This document shows positions 36,013-46,094 of a stretch of DNA of 64,000 bases, in pieces. The DNA lies in assembly GCA_025331565.1 (NCBI GenBank), contig JAFREQ010000017.1, positions 806,001 through 870,000 of the forward strand, given 5' to 3'. A program made the position numbers and the translations under genes. This DNA is from Holacanthus passer. Taxonomy: Eukaryota > Chordata > Actinopteri > Pomacanthidae. The notes under the pieces are model-generated. The model ran no database searches. It saw only the letters and a program-made list of their open reading frames with translations, and was not told the origin of the DNA. The stretch's first letter is position 1; each line of letters begins with the position of its first letter.

Positions 36013-36981
36013 ATGATCCACGCCAATGTCACAAGGATGAGAAGCTTCTCCATCCTCGGGTTCCCGGGACTTTCTCCTCAGTATTATGGACCTGTGTCAG
36101 CTCTGCTTTTTTTCATCTACCTGACTATTGCAATAGGAAACATCTTCATTTTAGCGTTTGTCGTTTATGAGAAGTCCCTGCAAAAACCGACATACCTGGT
36201 CTTTTGTCACCTGGCACTGAATGACTTAACATTTGGCACTGTGACTCTCCCAAAGATCATTTCCAAATATTGGTTTGATGATGCTGTTATTTCATTTCAG
36301 GGCTGCTTCACACAGATGTTCTTTGTTCATTATTTAGGATCAGTGACTTCCTTCATCTTGTTGGTGATGGCTCTTGATCGATTCATTGCCATCTGTATTC
36401 CTCTGCGTTATCCAGCCTTAATCACAAACAACATCATATCTGTGCTCTGTGGATTTGCTTGGTTCATACCTGTGTCCTTGATGGTGACCATTGTCCTCCA
36501 AGCCCTCACTTTACCTTTCTGTAAATCAAATGTGATTGCTCAGTGCTACTGTGACCACATATCTATAACGAGTCAGGCCTGTGGTGACGATGTGAAAATT
36601 GTACAGGTCAACACTCTCTGTATGGCCATGTTTTGTCTTTTGCTTCCTCTTGCATTCATCTTGTTTTCCTACGTTTCCATTATTGTGGTTATTATGAAAA
36701 TGTCCAACGTTGCAGGGCGAAAAAAAACCTTTTCGACTTGTACCCCACAAATATTTATCACCTGCCTTTTTTACCTGCCCAGGTGTTTTGTTTATGTGGC
36801 GAACACTGTTGGATTTTCTTTCAGTTTAGATGTTCGCATTTTCCTGATACTGTTGTACAGTCTCCTTCCTCCTGCTGTTAATCCAATCATATATTGTTTC
36901 AAGACTCAGGATATTATACAGACTTTGATAAAGAAGCTGAAAACAACTAGGATTGGTATAGGGGTCAAACTTTCATATTAA
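36013..36981 (+). CDS. Odorant receptor OR10 (322 aa)
   Basis: Close paralogue of OR9, with the same DRFIAICIPLRY, CYCDHISIT, KTFSTCTPQ and NPIIYCFKT landmarks. The frame is open from a GTG at 36007, directly after the acceptor AG at 36005-36006, but the first ATG is 36013. Sequence identity with OR9 begins within the first codons (GCCAATGTCACAAGGATGAG) and fades in the last 15 codons; the flanks are unrelated. Differences concentrate in TM4/ECL2 (VSLMVTIVLQALTLPF against PLPLMVAVVLHVLTLLF) and at the start of TM5. Confidence 0.94.
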   Translation: MIHANVTRMRSFSILGFPGLSPQYYGPVSALLFFIYLTIAIGNIFILAFVVYEKSLQKPTYLVFCHLALNDLTFGTVTLPKIISKYWFDDAVISFQGCFTQMFFVHYLGSVTSFILLVMALDRFIAICIPLRYPALITNNIISVLCGFAWFIPVSLMVTIVLQALTLPFCKSNVIAQCYCDHISITSQACGDDVKIVQVNTLCMAMFCLLLPLAFILFSYVSIIVVIMKMSNVAGRKKTFSTCTPQIFITCLFYLPRCFVYVANTVGFSFSLDVRIFLILLYSLLPPAVNPIIYCFKTQDIIQTLIKKLKTTRIGIGVKLSY

Positions 36982-38177
36982 TAACAAGCTGATAATAAAT
37001 GTTTGCACGAAATGTGACTGTAAAACAGAAAATAATTTTTTAAAAAGATTAACATGATGTGTAAATTCATTTTTGTGCTTGTGTGTTTCATTAGTTTAAA
37101 TTGTGCATTTTACAGCAATTCAGATAATAATAATATAATTTCAGGTGTAAATGCTTTAGAAATATTGTACTGTTTATTATAAAATGGAAGTGATATCACA
37201 TTATGCATCTGCATTACAATAGTTCACATACCACAACTAAAGTTTTGTTTTTACTCACACAAAAGTGTAAATGGTTTATTGTTTTTGCTACATGATCCAC
37301 TACAATTATAGTCTTCACCCAAAGCAGCCAACAGACAGGATTCACTTGTCATTACATCCTGATCTGACATACAAAATGGAGAAAGCACCAAGCTTCACTG
37401 AACATAGCTGTGGTTTCTCTGGGTATAATGAGTGTTGCTCATCTGCTAATAATTAGTTCTTAAGCTTTCCACTAAGACGTGTCAGCATTTTGGACTTTGG
37501 ATCACTTAGGACAGATTTAAGTAACGTGCATGAACAAATCTTCAGACTCTGTGTCGTGGATTTAACTTTAAGACAAATTAATGACCAGGGCCATCTGCAA
37601 GCTTTAACACATCTGTCGTGCAATTACTTCCTGGCTTGTCGGCTAACAATAGCTACCTAACTACTGCTTTTGTGAGTGAGAGTGTCTGTCAGTAAAACTT
37701 CAGCTAATCTTAAATAAATGTTCTCCCTGATGCCTTTCTGTGTGGTGTCTGCATTCTCATTCTTTCTTGAGCATTGAAGTAGTTATTAGATGTGACAAGT
37801 TGAGAAAAATATTAAATAACACAGAAGCATTAACAACAGACATAATTACTTACAGATCAGACAAGTATGCAAAGCACAGCCAAGTGTTGATGTAGTGCTA
37901 AAGCAGCTTCAACCATTAACAGCTAAGAAGTGACAAGGGATCAGTTACTAATCCCAGGAACACTCCTCCTTTATGTTGACGCTTGGGGGTCAGCTTGTTT
38001 GCCATCTCACCAGGAGTGTGATGAAGGCTTGATATGAGTGTTCAGCGGTAACTGGAGGTCGAGGTTCACATCCAGAGTCCACTCTCAGTTAGGTTTAGGC
38101 AACAGAAACACTTTGGTTACCATTAAGGCAAGATTGTGATTTTGGCTAAATATATTATTAATATTCATCATGAACAC
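36982..38177. other. Intergenic between OR10 and the OR11 duplication unit
   Basis: AT-rich; AATAAA at about 36992 could serve OR10. A GTTAGGTTTAGGCAACA-type repeat lies at its right end. No gene seen. Confidence 0.4.
38085..38150. repeat. GTTAGGTTTAGGCAAC-type teleost repeat fragment
   Basis: 'agttaggtttaggcaacaga' and the following CACTTTGGTTACC resemble a very frequent percomorph dispersed repeat. Pattern recognition only. Confidence 0.45.
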
Positions 38178-38285
38178 GAATGAAATACCTCAGTGAACAT
38201 TTAGCTGATAAGTTCAGTCTGCAAATGTTGAGACTTTGCAGATGCTGTTATGACATTTATGTTTATTTTATGTTGATATATAATT

Positions 38286-38301
38286 ACGTCACGTCACGTC
38301 A
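38286..38301 (+). promoter_or_regulatory. Triple CGTCA (CRE-like) cluster upstream of OR11
   Basis: Three overlapping ACGTCA units, about 185 bp upstream of the leader-exon donor and kept unchanged at 42806-42821 in the OR12 copy. The CRE-like role is inferred from motif only. Confidence 0.35.
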
Positions 38302-38469
38302 ACACTGATCCTGAGTAGAACTGGTGGAGCTCATATGGGAACGTCGGCCTCTCTGGGATCAACCTGTTTACATAAAATATACTGTCAAACATGATGTTCA
38401 GCACATATTAGGTGGCACGGCACTGAGATGTCACAGTCTTGTGGAAGAAGATCTACTAAGTTATACAGG

Positions 38470-38631
38470 GTGAGATTTACACTCTACACACATAAGCCTC
38501 TTGAAATCACACTGTCGTGTATTTTGCTTTGTTTGCATATTTCTATATGTCTAATGCTTGTAATGTTGTGTTGTCTAATGTTATTTAATATTTCTCTCAA
38601 CTATCTCAAACTTTTCTCATAAATTTAATAG
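38470..38631 (+). other. Putative OR11 leader intron
   Basis: Donor ACAGG|GTGAGA and acceptor AATTTAATAG. The same sites occur in OR12 (42993-43143), where the intron is 11 bp shorter. Confidence 0.5.
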
Positions 38632-38656
38632 GTTGCTTTTGTGAATTCACGTGATT

Positions 38657-39616
38657 ATGTTCTCCACTAACGTAACAAGGATAAAACATTTCTTCATCCT
38701 GGGATTTCCTGGCCTTTCACCTGAGTATTATGGGCCTGTGTCATTCCTGCTTTTTCTACTCTTCCTGGCTATAGCTGTCGGAAATATTTTCCTTTTAGTG
38801 TTTATTAGATGTGAAAGATCTCTTCACAAACCAACATATCTGATCTTTTGCCACTTGGCATTAACTGACTTAGTGTTTGGGACTGTTACTCTGCCAAAGG
38901 TTATATCAAAATATTGGTTCGATGACAGTGTTATGTCATTTTACGGATGCTTTGCACAAATGTATTTTGTTCATTTTATAGGGGCGACTCACTCTTTCAT
39001 CCTGATGGTGATGGCTCTTGATCGTTTCATTGCAATTTGTGCTCCGCTGCGTTACACAGTTCTTTTCACAAACACCACTGTTTCTGTGCTGTGTGGGCTA
39101 TCGTGGTTTATGCCAATATCATGGATGGTGGGTGTAGTTATGGATGCTCTCACGTTGCCTTTCTGTAACTCAAACATTATCGTGCAGTGCTATTGTGACC
39201 ATATTTCAATAACGGTGCTTGGATGTGAGAACGTGAGAAGAGTTACGGTCGTTGCATTCGGCCTGGCCATGTTCAGTTTGCTGGTGCCTCTCTGTTTTAT
39301 CATCATCTCTTATTTTGTCATCATCGTCGCCGTTGTGAGAATGTCCAGCTCCAAGGGCCGCGCCAAGACTCTGTCGACCTGCACGCCGCAGCTTCTCATC
39401 ACATTTCTGTATTACATGCCGAGGTGCTTCGTCTACCTGGCGAATTATGTAGGATTCACTTTCAGTGTTCCGGTTCGCATTGTTGTTGTGATGCTGTACA
39501 GCCTTTTACCTGCTGCTATCAACCCTCTCATATACTGTTTCAAAACCAAGGATATCAAAGAAAACTTGAAAAAGAAGCTCTTGATTAGGAAGATTAATAT
39601 CAGCACCAAAACATGA
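38657..39616 (+). CDS. Odorant receptor OR11 (319 aa)
   Basis: Intact OR. N-glycosylation site NVT, FFILGFPGL N-terminal block, HKPTY after TM1, ECL1 SKYWFDD, DRFIAICAPLRY, ECL2 CYCDHISIT, KTLSTCTPQ at TM6, INPLIYCFKT at TM7. A GTG two codons upstream is not used: the first ATG after the splice acceptor is at 38657. Differs from OR12 at 16 residues. Polyadenylation signal AATAAA at 39743-39748. Confidence 0.94.
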   Translation: MFSTNVTRIKHFFILGFPGLSPEYYGPVSFLLFLLFLAIAVGNIFLLVFIRCERSLHKPTYLIFCHLALTDLVFGTVTLPKVISKYWFDDSVMSFYGCFAQMYFVHFIGATHSFILMVMALDRFIAICAPLRYTVLFTNTTVSVLCGLSWFMPISWMVGVVMDALTLPFCNSNIIVQCYCDHISITVLGCENVRRVTVVAFGLAMFSLLVPLCFIIISYFVIIVAVVRMSSSKGRAKTLSTCTPQLLITFLYYMPRCFVYLANYVGFTFSVPVRIVVVMLYSLLPAAINPLIYCFKTKDIKENLKKKLLIRKINISTKT

Positions 39617-39742
39617 TGAAATACAATACGGCAATGGGCAATTAAGTAAATAGAGCAATGTGCAATGAATGTAATCAAATCATGTTATCTTTTGCTGTTT
39701 CAAATGTGTGTCAAGTTTGTAGCTTTGTTTAAAAATGACATA

Positions 39743-39748
39743 AATAAA
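39743..39748 (+). terminator. AATAAA, OR11 polyadenylation signal candidate
   Basis: First AATAAA after the OR11 stop codon, 127 bp downstream; conserved in the OR12 copy. Confidence 0.4.
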
Positions 39749-40493
39749 ATGTATGTATGCTTGTTATGTAATAAAAATGTTTATTTTCTGTTAGCATCTT
39801 TTGTCCAAATAGTTGGAACAGGGAAACAGCTAAGCCAAATATATCCAAAGGCTGAGCACTACTTCTAAAAGACACAAATGAATCTGTTATATATTGTTTG
39901 TTTAGTCTGTTGTTCTTGATGAACACTTTGCAAGGCAACGAGCTGAAACTCCAGGATAACAACAACTTGATGAATGTGCACATGAGCTTTTTTATGCATT
40001 TTTTATGCAAACAATCGAGATATAAAGTGTTTGTTACTTTTAGACAGAACCAAGCTATGTGTTTCCCCCTGCTCCTAGTCTTCACTCAGCTGATAAAACA
40101 TAATAAACAGATATGAGAGGTATCGGTCTTATCATCTAACTTTCACCTCGAAAGCAAATGAGCACATTTTCCAAAACAATTACTTCATACACATTATAAT
40201 GAAGCTGGGATCATCGAGCAGTTTTTGAATATTACCTCTCATACCAAGATGAAATATAATTGCAAAAAATACCCATAGCAAAAAATGTTGTACTAGAATA
40301 AATATACAGTATATTTAAGTTATTCAAGTGAATCATCTTAAACAGGAGACAAGGTATTGATAATGTTCCAAGGCCAATATTATCAGGATACATATATTCA
40401 AATACATATAAACATTAAATGCCACAAGCAGTCCATTTGCACAGTAACATTTTCTGGTAGTGATGAACAAATTGGGAAAGACATTCAATTAAA

Positions 40494-41089
40494 CTGCCAT
40501 ATGTTTCACTATAGTTCTGGAAGGAGAATCTTCTTCTGGCTTCATGTTATTGAAGCCATAAAAGCTCGGCAGATAGGATGTTTGGGATGTGGGTTTGGGA
40601 GGACGCACTCAGGAAATCCTTTTCTTCCTCTGTAATCCAATCCAAAGGCACAGCCACTGAAATTAAAAATTTCTACTTTAACATCATCTGTAGGATCCTA
40701 ATCAATTTACTTATAAATTGAAGTAACGTGCAGAGATGCCTTTACCATCTAACTTATGTATTTTCTATATACATGAAAGAGACAGATTTCTGTCTTTGTT
40801 AGATGCATCAAAAGTGCACTGTAACAAATTGCTGTAAATTTACAGCGGCTTTACTACAGTGCCTTACTGTGTTTCATAATAACAGTAACATACTGATAAA
40901 TATTAATCCTGTGCATGTAAAATCACAATTATTGCGTTTAGTTAATGATAACCATGGATCATCGTAAACACATCCAGTCTTGTGATTCGAGTCACATGTT
41001 GACTTTTCAACATTCAACCACTTAATCTTAATTAACATAACCAAGCATTTTGAGTGTGTAAACATAATCATAAAAACCTTAATTGTGCT
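40494..41089. other. Spacer between duplication copies A and B
   Basis: About 0.6 kb not shared by the two copies. Contains an ACTGTAAATTTACAG-type repeat at 40.82-40.90 kb. No gene. Confidence 0.5.
40818..40905. repeat. ACAGTAA/TTACTGT repeat fragment
   Basis: GCTGTAAATTTACAGC palindrome followed by TTACTGTGTT and AACAGTAACATACTG; same style as the element at 46.1-46.3 kb. Confidence 0.45.
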
Positions 41090-41193
41090 TGAATGAAATA
41101 CCTCAGTGAACATTTAGCTGATAAGTTCAGTCTGCAAATGTTGAGACTTTGCAGATGCTGTTATGACATTTATGTTTATTTTATGTTGATATA

Positions 41194-41374
41194 AACCCTT
41201 TCCAAAAATTTAGAATATCATGGAAAAGTTTGTTTATTTCCATAATTCCATTCAAAAAGTTAAATTTAAATGATTTCAAGTGTTTATTTGTTTATTTTTA
41301 CATAATTTGGGCTGCCAGCTCATGAAACTCACGAAAACAGGAATTCAAAAAATTAGAATACTGTGAAGAAATCA
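41194..41374. repeat. Left terminal inverted repeat of Tc1 element
   Basis: Contains the same TTAGAATATCATGG tip and the AATTCAAAAAATTAGAATAC inner block that appear inverted at the right end. Confidence 0.85.
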
Positions 41375-41470
41375 CCATTTACTTCTCAGTTTTTGCAGAA
41401 AAAAAAGAAAGAAATTAGGATCACATCAAATCAATCAAAATATGGTACTTTCAAAACAATATGTCAATCT

Positions 41471-42450
41471 TCAGTAGTTGGTTGGGAATCCCTTTGCCTT
41501 AATCACTGCCTCGATGCGCCGTGGCATTGAGGCAATCAGCCTGTGGCATTGCCTGGGAGTTATGGAAGCCCAGATTTCCTTGATGTTTGCTGTCAGCTCT
41601 TCTTTGCTTTTGGGTCTGGTGCCCCTCATTTTCCTCTTGATAACACCCCATAGATTCTCAATGGGGTTTAGGTCCGGTGAGTTGGCTGGCCAGTCAAGCA
41701 CCATGATGGCAGGGGCATCAAACCAGGTTTTGGTGCTTCTGGCGGTATGGGCAGGGCTGCATCTCCATACAGATCCTCAGCAGAAGGAATCATGAAGTCC
41801 TCTAAAACATTCTGGTAGACTGTCGCGGTGACTTTGGATTTAAGAAAGCAGAGTTTACCAACACCTGCACTGGACATTGCACCCCAAATCATGACTGACT
41901 GTGGATATTTCACACTGGACCTCAAGCAGCTTGGGTTCTGTTCCTCACCCGTCTTCCTCCAAACCCTTGGACCTTGATTCCCGAATGAAAGGCACACTTT
42001 ACTTCCATCAGAAAATAGGACCTTGGACCACTGGCCAACAGTCCAGTCCTTCTTCTCCTTGGCCCAGTCGAGACGCTTCCTACGTTGGCTCAGGCTCAGA
42101 AGTGGCTTGACCCGAGGAACCCGACAGTTGGAGCCCATCTCTCGGATGCGTCTGAATGTGATGGTTTTTGAAGCTGTGACTCCCGCCTCATTCCACTCTT
42201 TCTGGATCTCTGCCAGATTCCTGAATGGTCTCTGTTTGATAATCCGCTGAAGCCCACGGTCATCTCTTTTGCTGGTGCATCTTCTCCTGCCACATTTTGC
42301 CCTTCCACTAGACTTTCCATTGATATGCTTGGACACAGCACTCTGTGAACAGCCAGCCTCCTTAGCTATGAACTTTTGTGGCTTACCCATCCTATGGAGG
42401 GTTTCAATGATGGTCTTCTGGCCAGCTGTCAAGTCTGCAGTCTTCCCCAT
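41471..42450 (-). pseudogene. Tc1-type transposase, internally deleted
   Basis: Begins MGKTADLTAGQKT, with a paired helix-turn-helix DNA-binding region (SQSAVSKHINGK), then the DDE domain. The first acidic residue is in VLFSDGSK and the last in NPIENLWG. At about 41753-41760 the reading passes from LYGDA straight to a frame reading PAHTARSTKT, so the block that normally carries the second catalytic Asp is deleted and the frame changes. The C-terminal part (DWPANSPDLNPIENLW, ending KGFPTNY) is preserved in the other frame. No active enzyme is possible from this copy. Confidence 0.9.
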
Positions 42451-42590
42451 ATTGAACTGAACTGAGACAATTGAACCAAACTGAAGCAATTTAATGACAC
42501 CTGGGGAAACCTGTGCAGGTGCTTTGAGTTTAGTAGATGATTCGTGTGTGACACTCAGTTTAAAACATTCATGCCCTGCAAAATTTGGGC

Positions 42591-42796
42591 TGATTTCTTC
42601 ACAGTATTCTAATTTTTTGAATTCCTGTTTTTGTGGGTTTTATGAGCTGGAAGCCCAAATTATGTAAAAATAAACAAATAAACACTTGAAATCATTTAAA
42701 TTGTGGGCCCTGAATCTATAATCTATGAAAGTTTAACTTTTTGAATGGAATTATGGAAATAAACAAACTTTTCCATGATATTCTAATTTGGGTCTG
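42591..42796. repeat. Right terminal inverted repeat of Tc1 element
   Basis: Inverse of the left repeat, with an extra segment around CTGAATCTATAATCTATG. Its outer end reads, inverted, CAGACCCAAATTAGAATATC. Confidence 0.85.
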
Positions 42797-42805
42797 TATA
42801 TGATT

Positions 42806-42821
42806 ACGTCACGTCACGTCA
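42806..42821 (+). promoter_or_regulatory. Triple CGTCA (CRE-like) cluster upstream of OR12
   Basis: Identical to the OR11 cluster; the Tc1 element ends only about 10 bp upstream of it. Confidence 0.35.
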
Positions 42822-42992
42822 ACACTGATCCTGACTAGAACTGGTGGAGCTCATATGGGAACGTCGGCCTCTCTGGGATCGACCTGTTCACATAAAATAT
42901 ACTGTCAAACATGATGTTCAGCACATATTAGGTGGCACGACACTGAGATGCCGCGGTCAGCTTGTGGAAGCAGATCTACTAAGTTTTACAGG

Positions 42993-43143
42993 GTGAGATT
43001 TACACTTATAAGCCTCTTGAAATCACACTGTCGTGTATTTTGCTTTGTTTGCATATTTTCATATGTCTAATGCTTCCATGTTATTTAATATTTCTCTCAA
43101 CTATCTCATAACGGCTTCAATCTTTGCGTTTTCAATTTAATAG
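42993..43143 (+). other. Putative OR12 leader intron
   Basis: Donor ACAGG|GTGAGA and acceptor TTTAATAG, conserved with OR11. Confidence 0.5.
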
Positions 43144-43168
43144 GTTGCTTTTGTGAATTCACGTGATT

Positions 43169-44128
43169 ATGTTCTCCACTAACGTAACAAGGATAAAACA
43201 TTTCTTCATCCTGGGATTTCCTGGCCTTTCATCTGAGTATTATGGACCTGTGTCATTCCTGCTTTTTCTACTCTTCCTGGCTATAGCTGTCGGAAATATT
43301 TTCCTTTTAGTGTTTATTAGATGTGAAAGATCTCTTCACAAACCGACATATCTGATCTTTTGCCACTTGGCATTAACTGACTTAGTGTTTGGGACTGTTA
43401 CTCTGCCAAAGGTTATATCAAAATATTGGTTCGATGACAGTGTTATGTCATTTTACGGATGCTTTGCACAAATGTATTTTGTTCATTCTTTAGGGACGAC
43501 TCACTCTTTCATCCTGATGGTGATGGCTCTTGATCGTTTCATTGCAATTTGTGCTCCGCTGCGTTACACAGTTCTTTTCACAAACACCACTGTTTCTGTG
43601 CTGTGTGGGCTATCGTGGTTTACGCCAATGTCATGGATGGTGGGTGTAGTTATGCATGCTCTCACGTTGCCTTTCTGTAACTCAAACATTATCGCGCAGT
43701 GCTATTGTGACCATATTTCACTAACCGTGCTTGGATGTGAGAACGTGAGAAGAGTTACGGTCGTTGCACTCGGCATGGCCATGTTCAGTTTGCTGGTGCC
43801 TCTCTGTTTTATCATCATCTCTTATTTTGTCATCATCGTCTCCGTTGTGAGAATGTCCAGCTCCAAGGGCCGCATCAAGACTCTGTCGACCTGCACGCCG
43901 CAGCTTCTCATCACATTTCTGTATTACATGCCGAGGTGCTTCGCCTACCTGGCGAATTATGTAGGATTCACTTTCAGTGGTCCGGTTCGTGTTGTTGTTG
44001 TGATGCTGTACAGCCTTTTACCTGCTGCTATCAACCCTCTCATATACTGTTTCAAAACCAAGGATATCAAAGAAAACTTGAAAAAGAAGCTCTTGATTAG
44101 GAAGATTAATATCAGCACCAAAACGTGA
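43169..44128 (+). CDS. Odorant receptor OR12 (319 aa)
   Basis: Recent duplicate of OR11 with the same landmarks and start arrangement. By eye the two coding exons differ at 16 amino acids and about five silent sites. Changes include VHSLGTTHSF for VHFIGATHSF in TM3, SWFTPMSWMVGVVMHAL in TM4 and GRIKT for GRAKT in ICL3. The reading frame is intact, but a 1.6-kb Tc1 insertion lies about 200 bp upstream of the leader-exon donor, so expression may be altered. AATAAA at 44257-44262. Confidence 0.94.
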   Translation: MFSTNVTRIKHFFILGFPGLSSEYYGPVSFLLFLLFLAIAVGNIFLLVFIRCERSLHKPTYLIFCHLALTDLVFGTVTLPKVISKYWFDDSVMSFYGCFAQMYFVHSLGTTHSFILMVMALDRFIAICAPLRYTVLFTNTTVSVLCGLSWFTPMSWMVGVVMHALTLPFCNSNIIAQCYCDHISLTVLGCENVRRVTVVALGMAMFSLLVPLCFIIISYFVIIVSVVRMSSSKGRIKTLSTCTPQLLITFLYYMPRCFAYLANYVGFTFSGPVRVVVVMLYSLLPAAINPLIYCFKTKDIKENLKKKLLIRKINISTKT

Positions 44129-44256
44129 TGAAATACAATACGGCAATGGGCAATTAAGTAAATAGAGCAACGTGCAATGAATGTAATCAAATCATATGTT
44201 ATCTTTTGCTGTTTCAAATGTGTGTCAAGTTTGTAGCTTTGTTTAAAAATGACATA

Positions 44257-44262
44257 AATAAA
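44257..44262 (+). terminator. AATAAA, OR12 polyadenylation signal candidate
   Basis: Same position relative to the stop as in OR11. Confidence 0.4.
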
Positions 44263-45167
44263 ATGTATGTATGCTTGTTATGTAATAAAAATGTTTATTC
44301 TTATAAACATGTTTTTTATTCTTATTTTCTGTTAGCATCTTTTGTCCAAATAGTTGGAACAGGGAAACAGCTAAGCCAAATATATCCAAAGGCTGAGCAC
44401 TACTTCTAAAAGACACAAATGAACCTGTTATATATTGTTTGTTTAGTCTGTTGTTCTTGATGAACACTTTGCAAGGCAACGAGCTGAAACTCCAGGATAA
44501 CAACTTGATGAATGTGCACATGAGCTTTTTTATGCATTTTTTATGCAAACAATCGAGATATAAAGTGTTTGTTACTTTTAGACAGAACCAGGCTATGTGT
44601 TTCCCCCTGCTTCTAGTCTTCACTCAGCTGATAAAACATAATAAACAGATATGAGAGGTATCGGTCTTATCATCTAACTTTCACCTTGAAAGCAAATGAG
44701 CACATTTTCCAAAACAATTACTTCATACACATTATAATGAAGCTGGGATCATCGAGCAGTTCTTGAATATTACCTCTCATATCAAGATGAAATATAATTG
44801 CAAAAAATACCCATAGCAAAAAATGTTGTACCAGAATAAATATACAGTATATTTAAGTTATTTAAGTGAATCATCTTAAACAGGAGACAAGGTATTGATA
44901 ATGTTCCAAGGCCAATATTATCAGGATACACATATTCAAATACATATAAACATTAAACGTCACAAGCAGTCCATTTGCACAGTAACATTTTCTGGTAGTG
45001 ATGAACAAATTGGGAAAGACATTCAATTAAATAAAATGTCTTCCTAAATAAAATATATGGGTTAAAATCATTAAAATTAATGAAAATAAGAACAAATAAT
45101 TAGATTAAAAAATAGTACAAGTACAAGCAGTTGAAGTCTGTGAAGTAGTAAAAGTCTTGACAGCATC

Positions 45168-45680
45168 AGCTGCTCTTCACAACAAAAGTGCAGCCAGCCT
45201 GTCAAGACCCAACAAATAAGATGTCTCTACAGACATCGCATCACTTAATGGGGAAGTAATGGAGGCATCATATCCTGATGAAGGAGATTACGAGCTTGAA
45301 GACTTGAAGTGAACCAAAGAGTGCACGGGACACCCGTACCAGTTTGAGCCTGAATGTAAAAATGATCTTACCCATTTCTTTTTCCAAACTATTGTTTTGG
45401 CTGGGCTGTTCTTCATTCTCTGCTGAAGAAATAATATTGTTGGACAAATAAGGGTCAAACTGGTTTGGGCTCGTGCCCTGTGCACTGTCTGGATCACATT
45501 CTTGTCTTCAAATGTATTCAAATGGAGGTGAATTACAAGGCTGCTCCAGATCTCTAGCATCAGGATACTCTGCCTCCGTTACTATGGGAAAAGATTCCCA
45601 TTAAGTGACATGATGTCCATAGAGGTGTCTTATTTGTGTGGTCTTGATGGGCTGACTGTGTTTGGTTGTGAAGAACAGCT
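45168..45680. repeat. Large imperfect foldback (inverted repeat)
   Basis: The left arm (AGCTGCTCTTCACAAC ... ACTTAATGGG ... TATCCTGATG) matches the reverse complement of the right arm (read inverted: AGCTGTTCTTCACAACC ... TCACTTAATGGG ... TATCCTGATG). An inner pair, GTGCACGGGACAC and CCAGTTTGA (45.32-45.35 kb), matches 45.45-45.48 kb inverted. The loop is about 100 bp. No coding potential recognised. Confidence 0.75.
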
Positions 45681-46094
45681 AATCCTGTGAAGACCTCGGG
45701 GGTGGGTGCAGATAGTTTATATTTTATCAGTGATGTTACTCATTTTTTCCTTTTTTTTGTTTTGTTTACAGGCACTTCTCATCAGTGATCAAGATACCAA
45801 CCAAATACTGCAGTTAAGTGCTCTCTGATGGTTTGCTCTTCGTTGTCCCTCACCTTTCAGTCTGTTCCTTTTTTGTCAGTGCGGTTCACATTTACAGCTA
45901 GGCCACCATGCAGGCCTTTTACATTGTTCTTACATTGCTCTCTCGTTACATTGTCTGTATGCAGGTTCAAAAAGCTGTAAAAATGGATAACAATAAAAAT
46001 AAAATGCATTACTTAATTGAATATATACTCTCGTATGTGTTTTATAATTATATGGTGGGATTTATAGAAATGGATTGCAAAAGTAGCAGGTTTT

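Larger units (their letters stand above)
38178..40493 (+). repeat. Segmental duplication, copy A (contains OR11)
   Basis: Aligns from 'tgaaatacctcagtgaacat' to 'gggaaagacattcaattaa' with 41090-45031, apart from the Tc1 element in copy B. Includes promoter, leader exon, OR and about 0.9 kb of 3' flank. Small indels only, for example an extra 'gtttttta'-containing insert in copy B near 44.3 kb. Confidence 0.92.
41194..42796 (-). mobile_element. Tc1/mariner-type transposon
   Basis: Element of about 1.6 kb with long terminal inverted repeats (left 41194-41374, right 42591-42796), each with AGAATATCATGGAAAAGTTT near its tip. TA dinucleotides flank it (41192-41193 and 42797-42798), as for Tc1/mariner insertions. 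The uninterrupted sequence is visible in copy A at about 38280. The right repeat has about 30 bp that are absent on the left. The transposase gene is on the minus strand and defective. Confidence 0.92.
41090..45031 (+). repeat. Segmental duplication, copy B (contains OR12 and Tc1 insertion)
   Basis: Same segment as 38178-40493. Without the inserted element it would be about 2.34 kb, against 2.32 kb for copy A. The alignment resumes on both sides of the insertion. Confidence 0.92.

Noticed and set aside
45288..45560. 90-codon minus-strand frame
   Set aside because: Lies within the foldback; no domain and explained by the inverted repeat.
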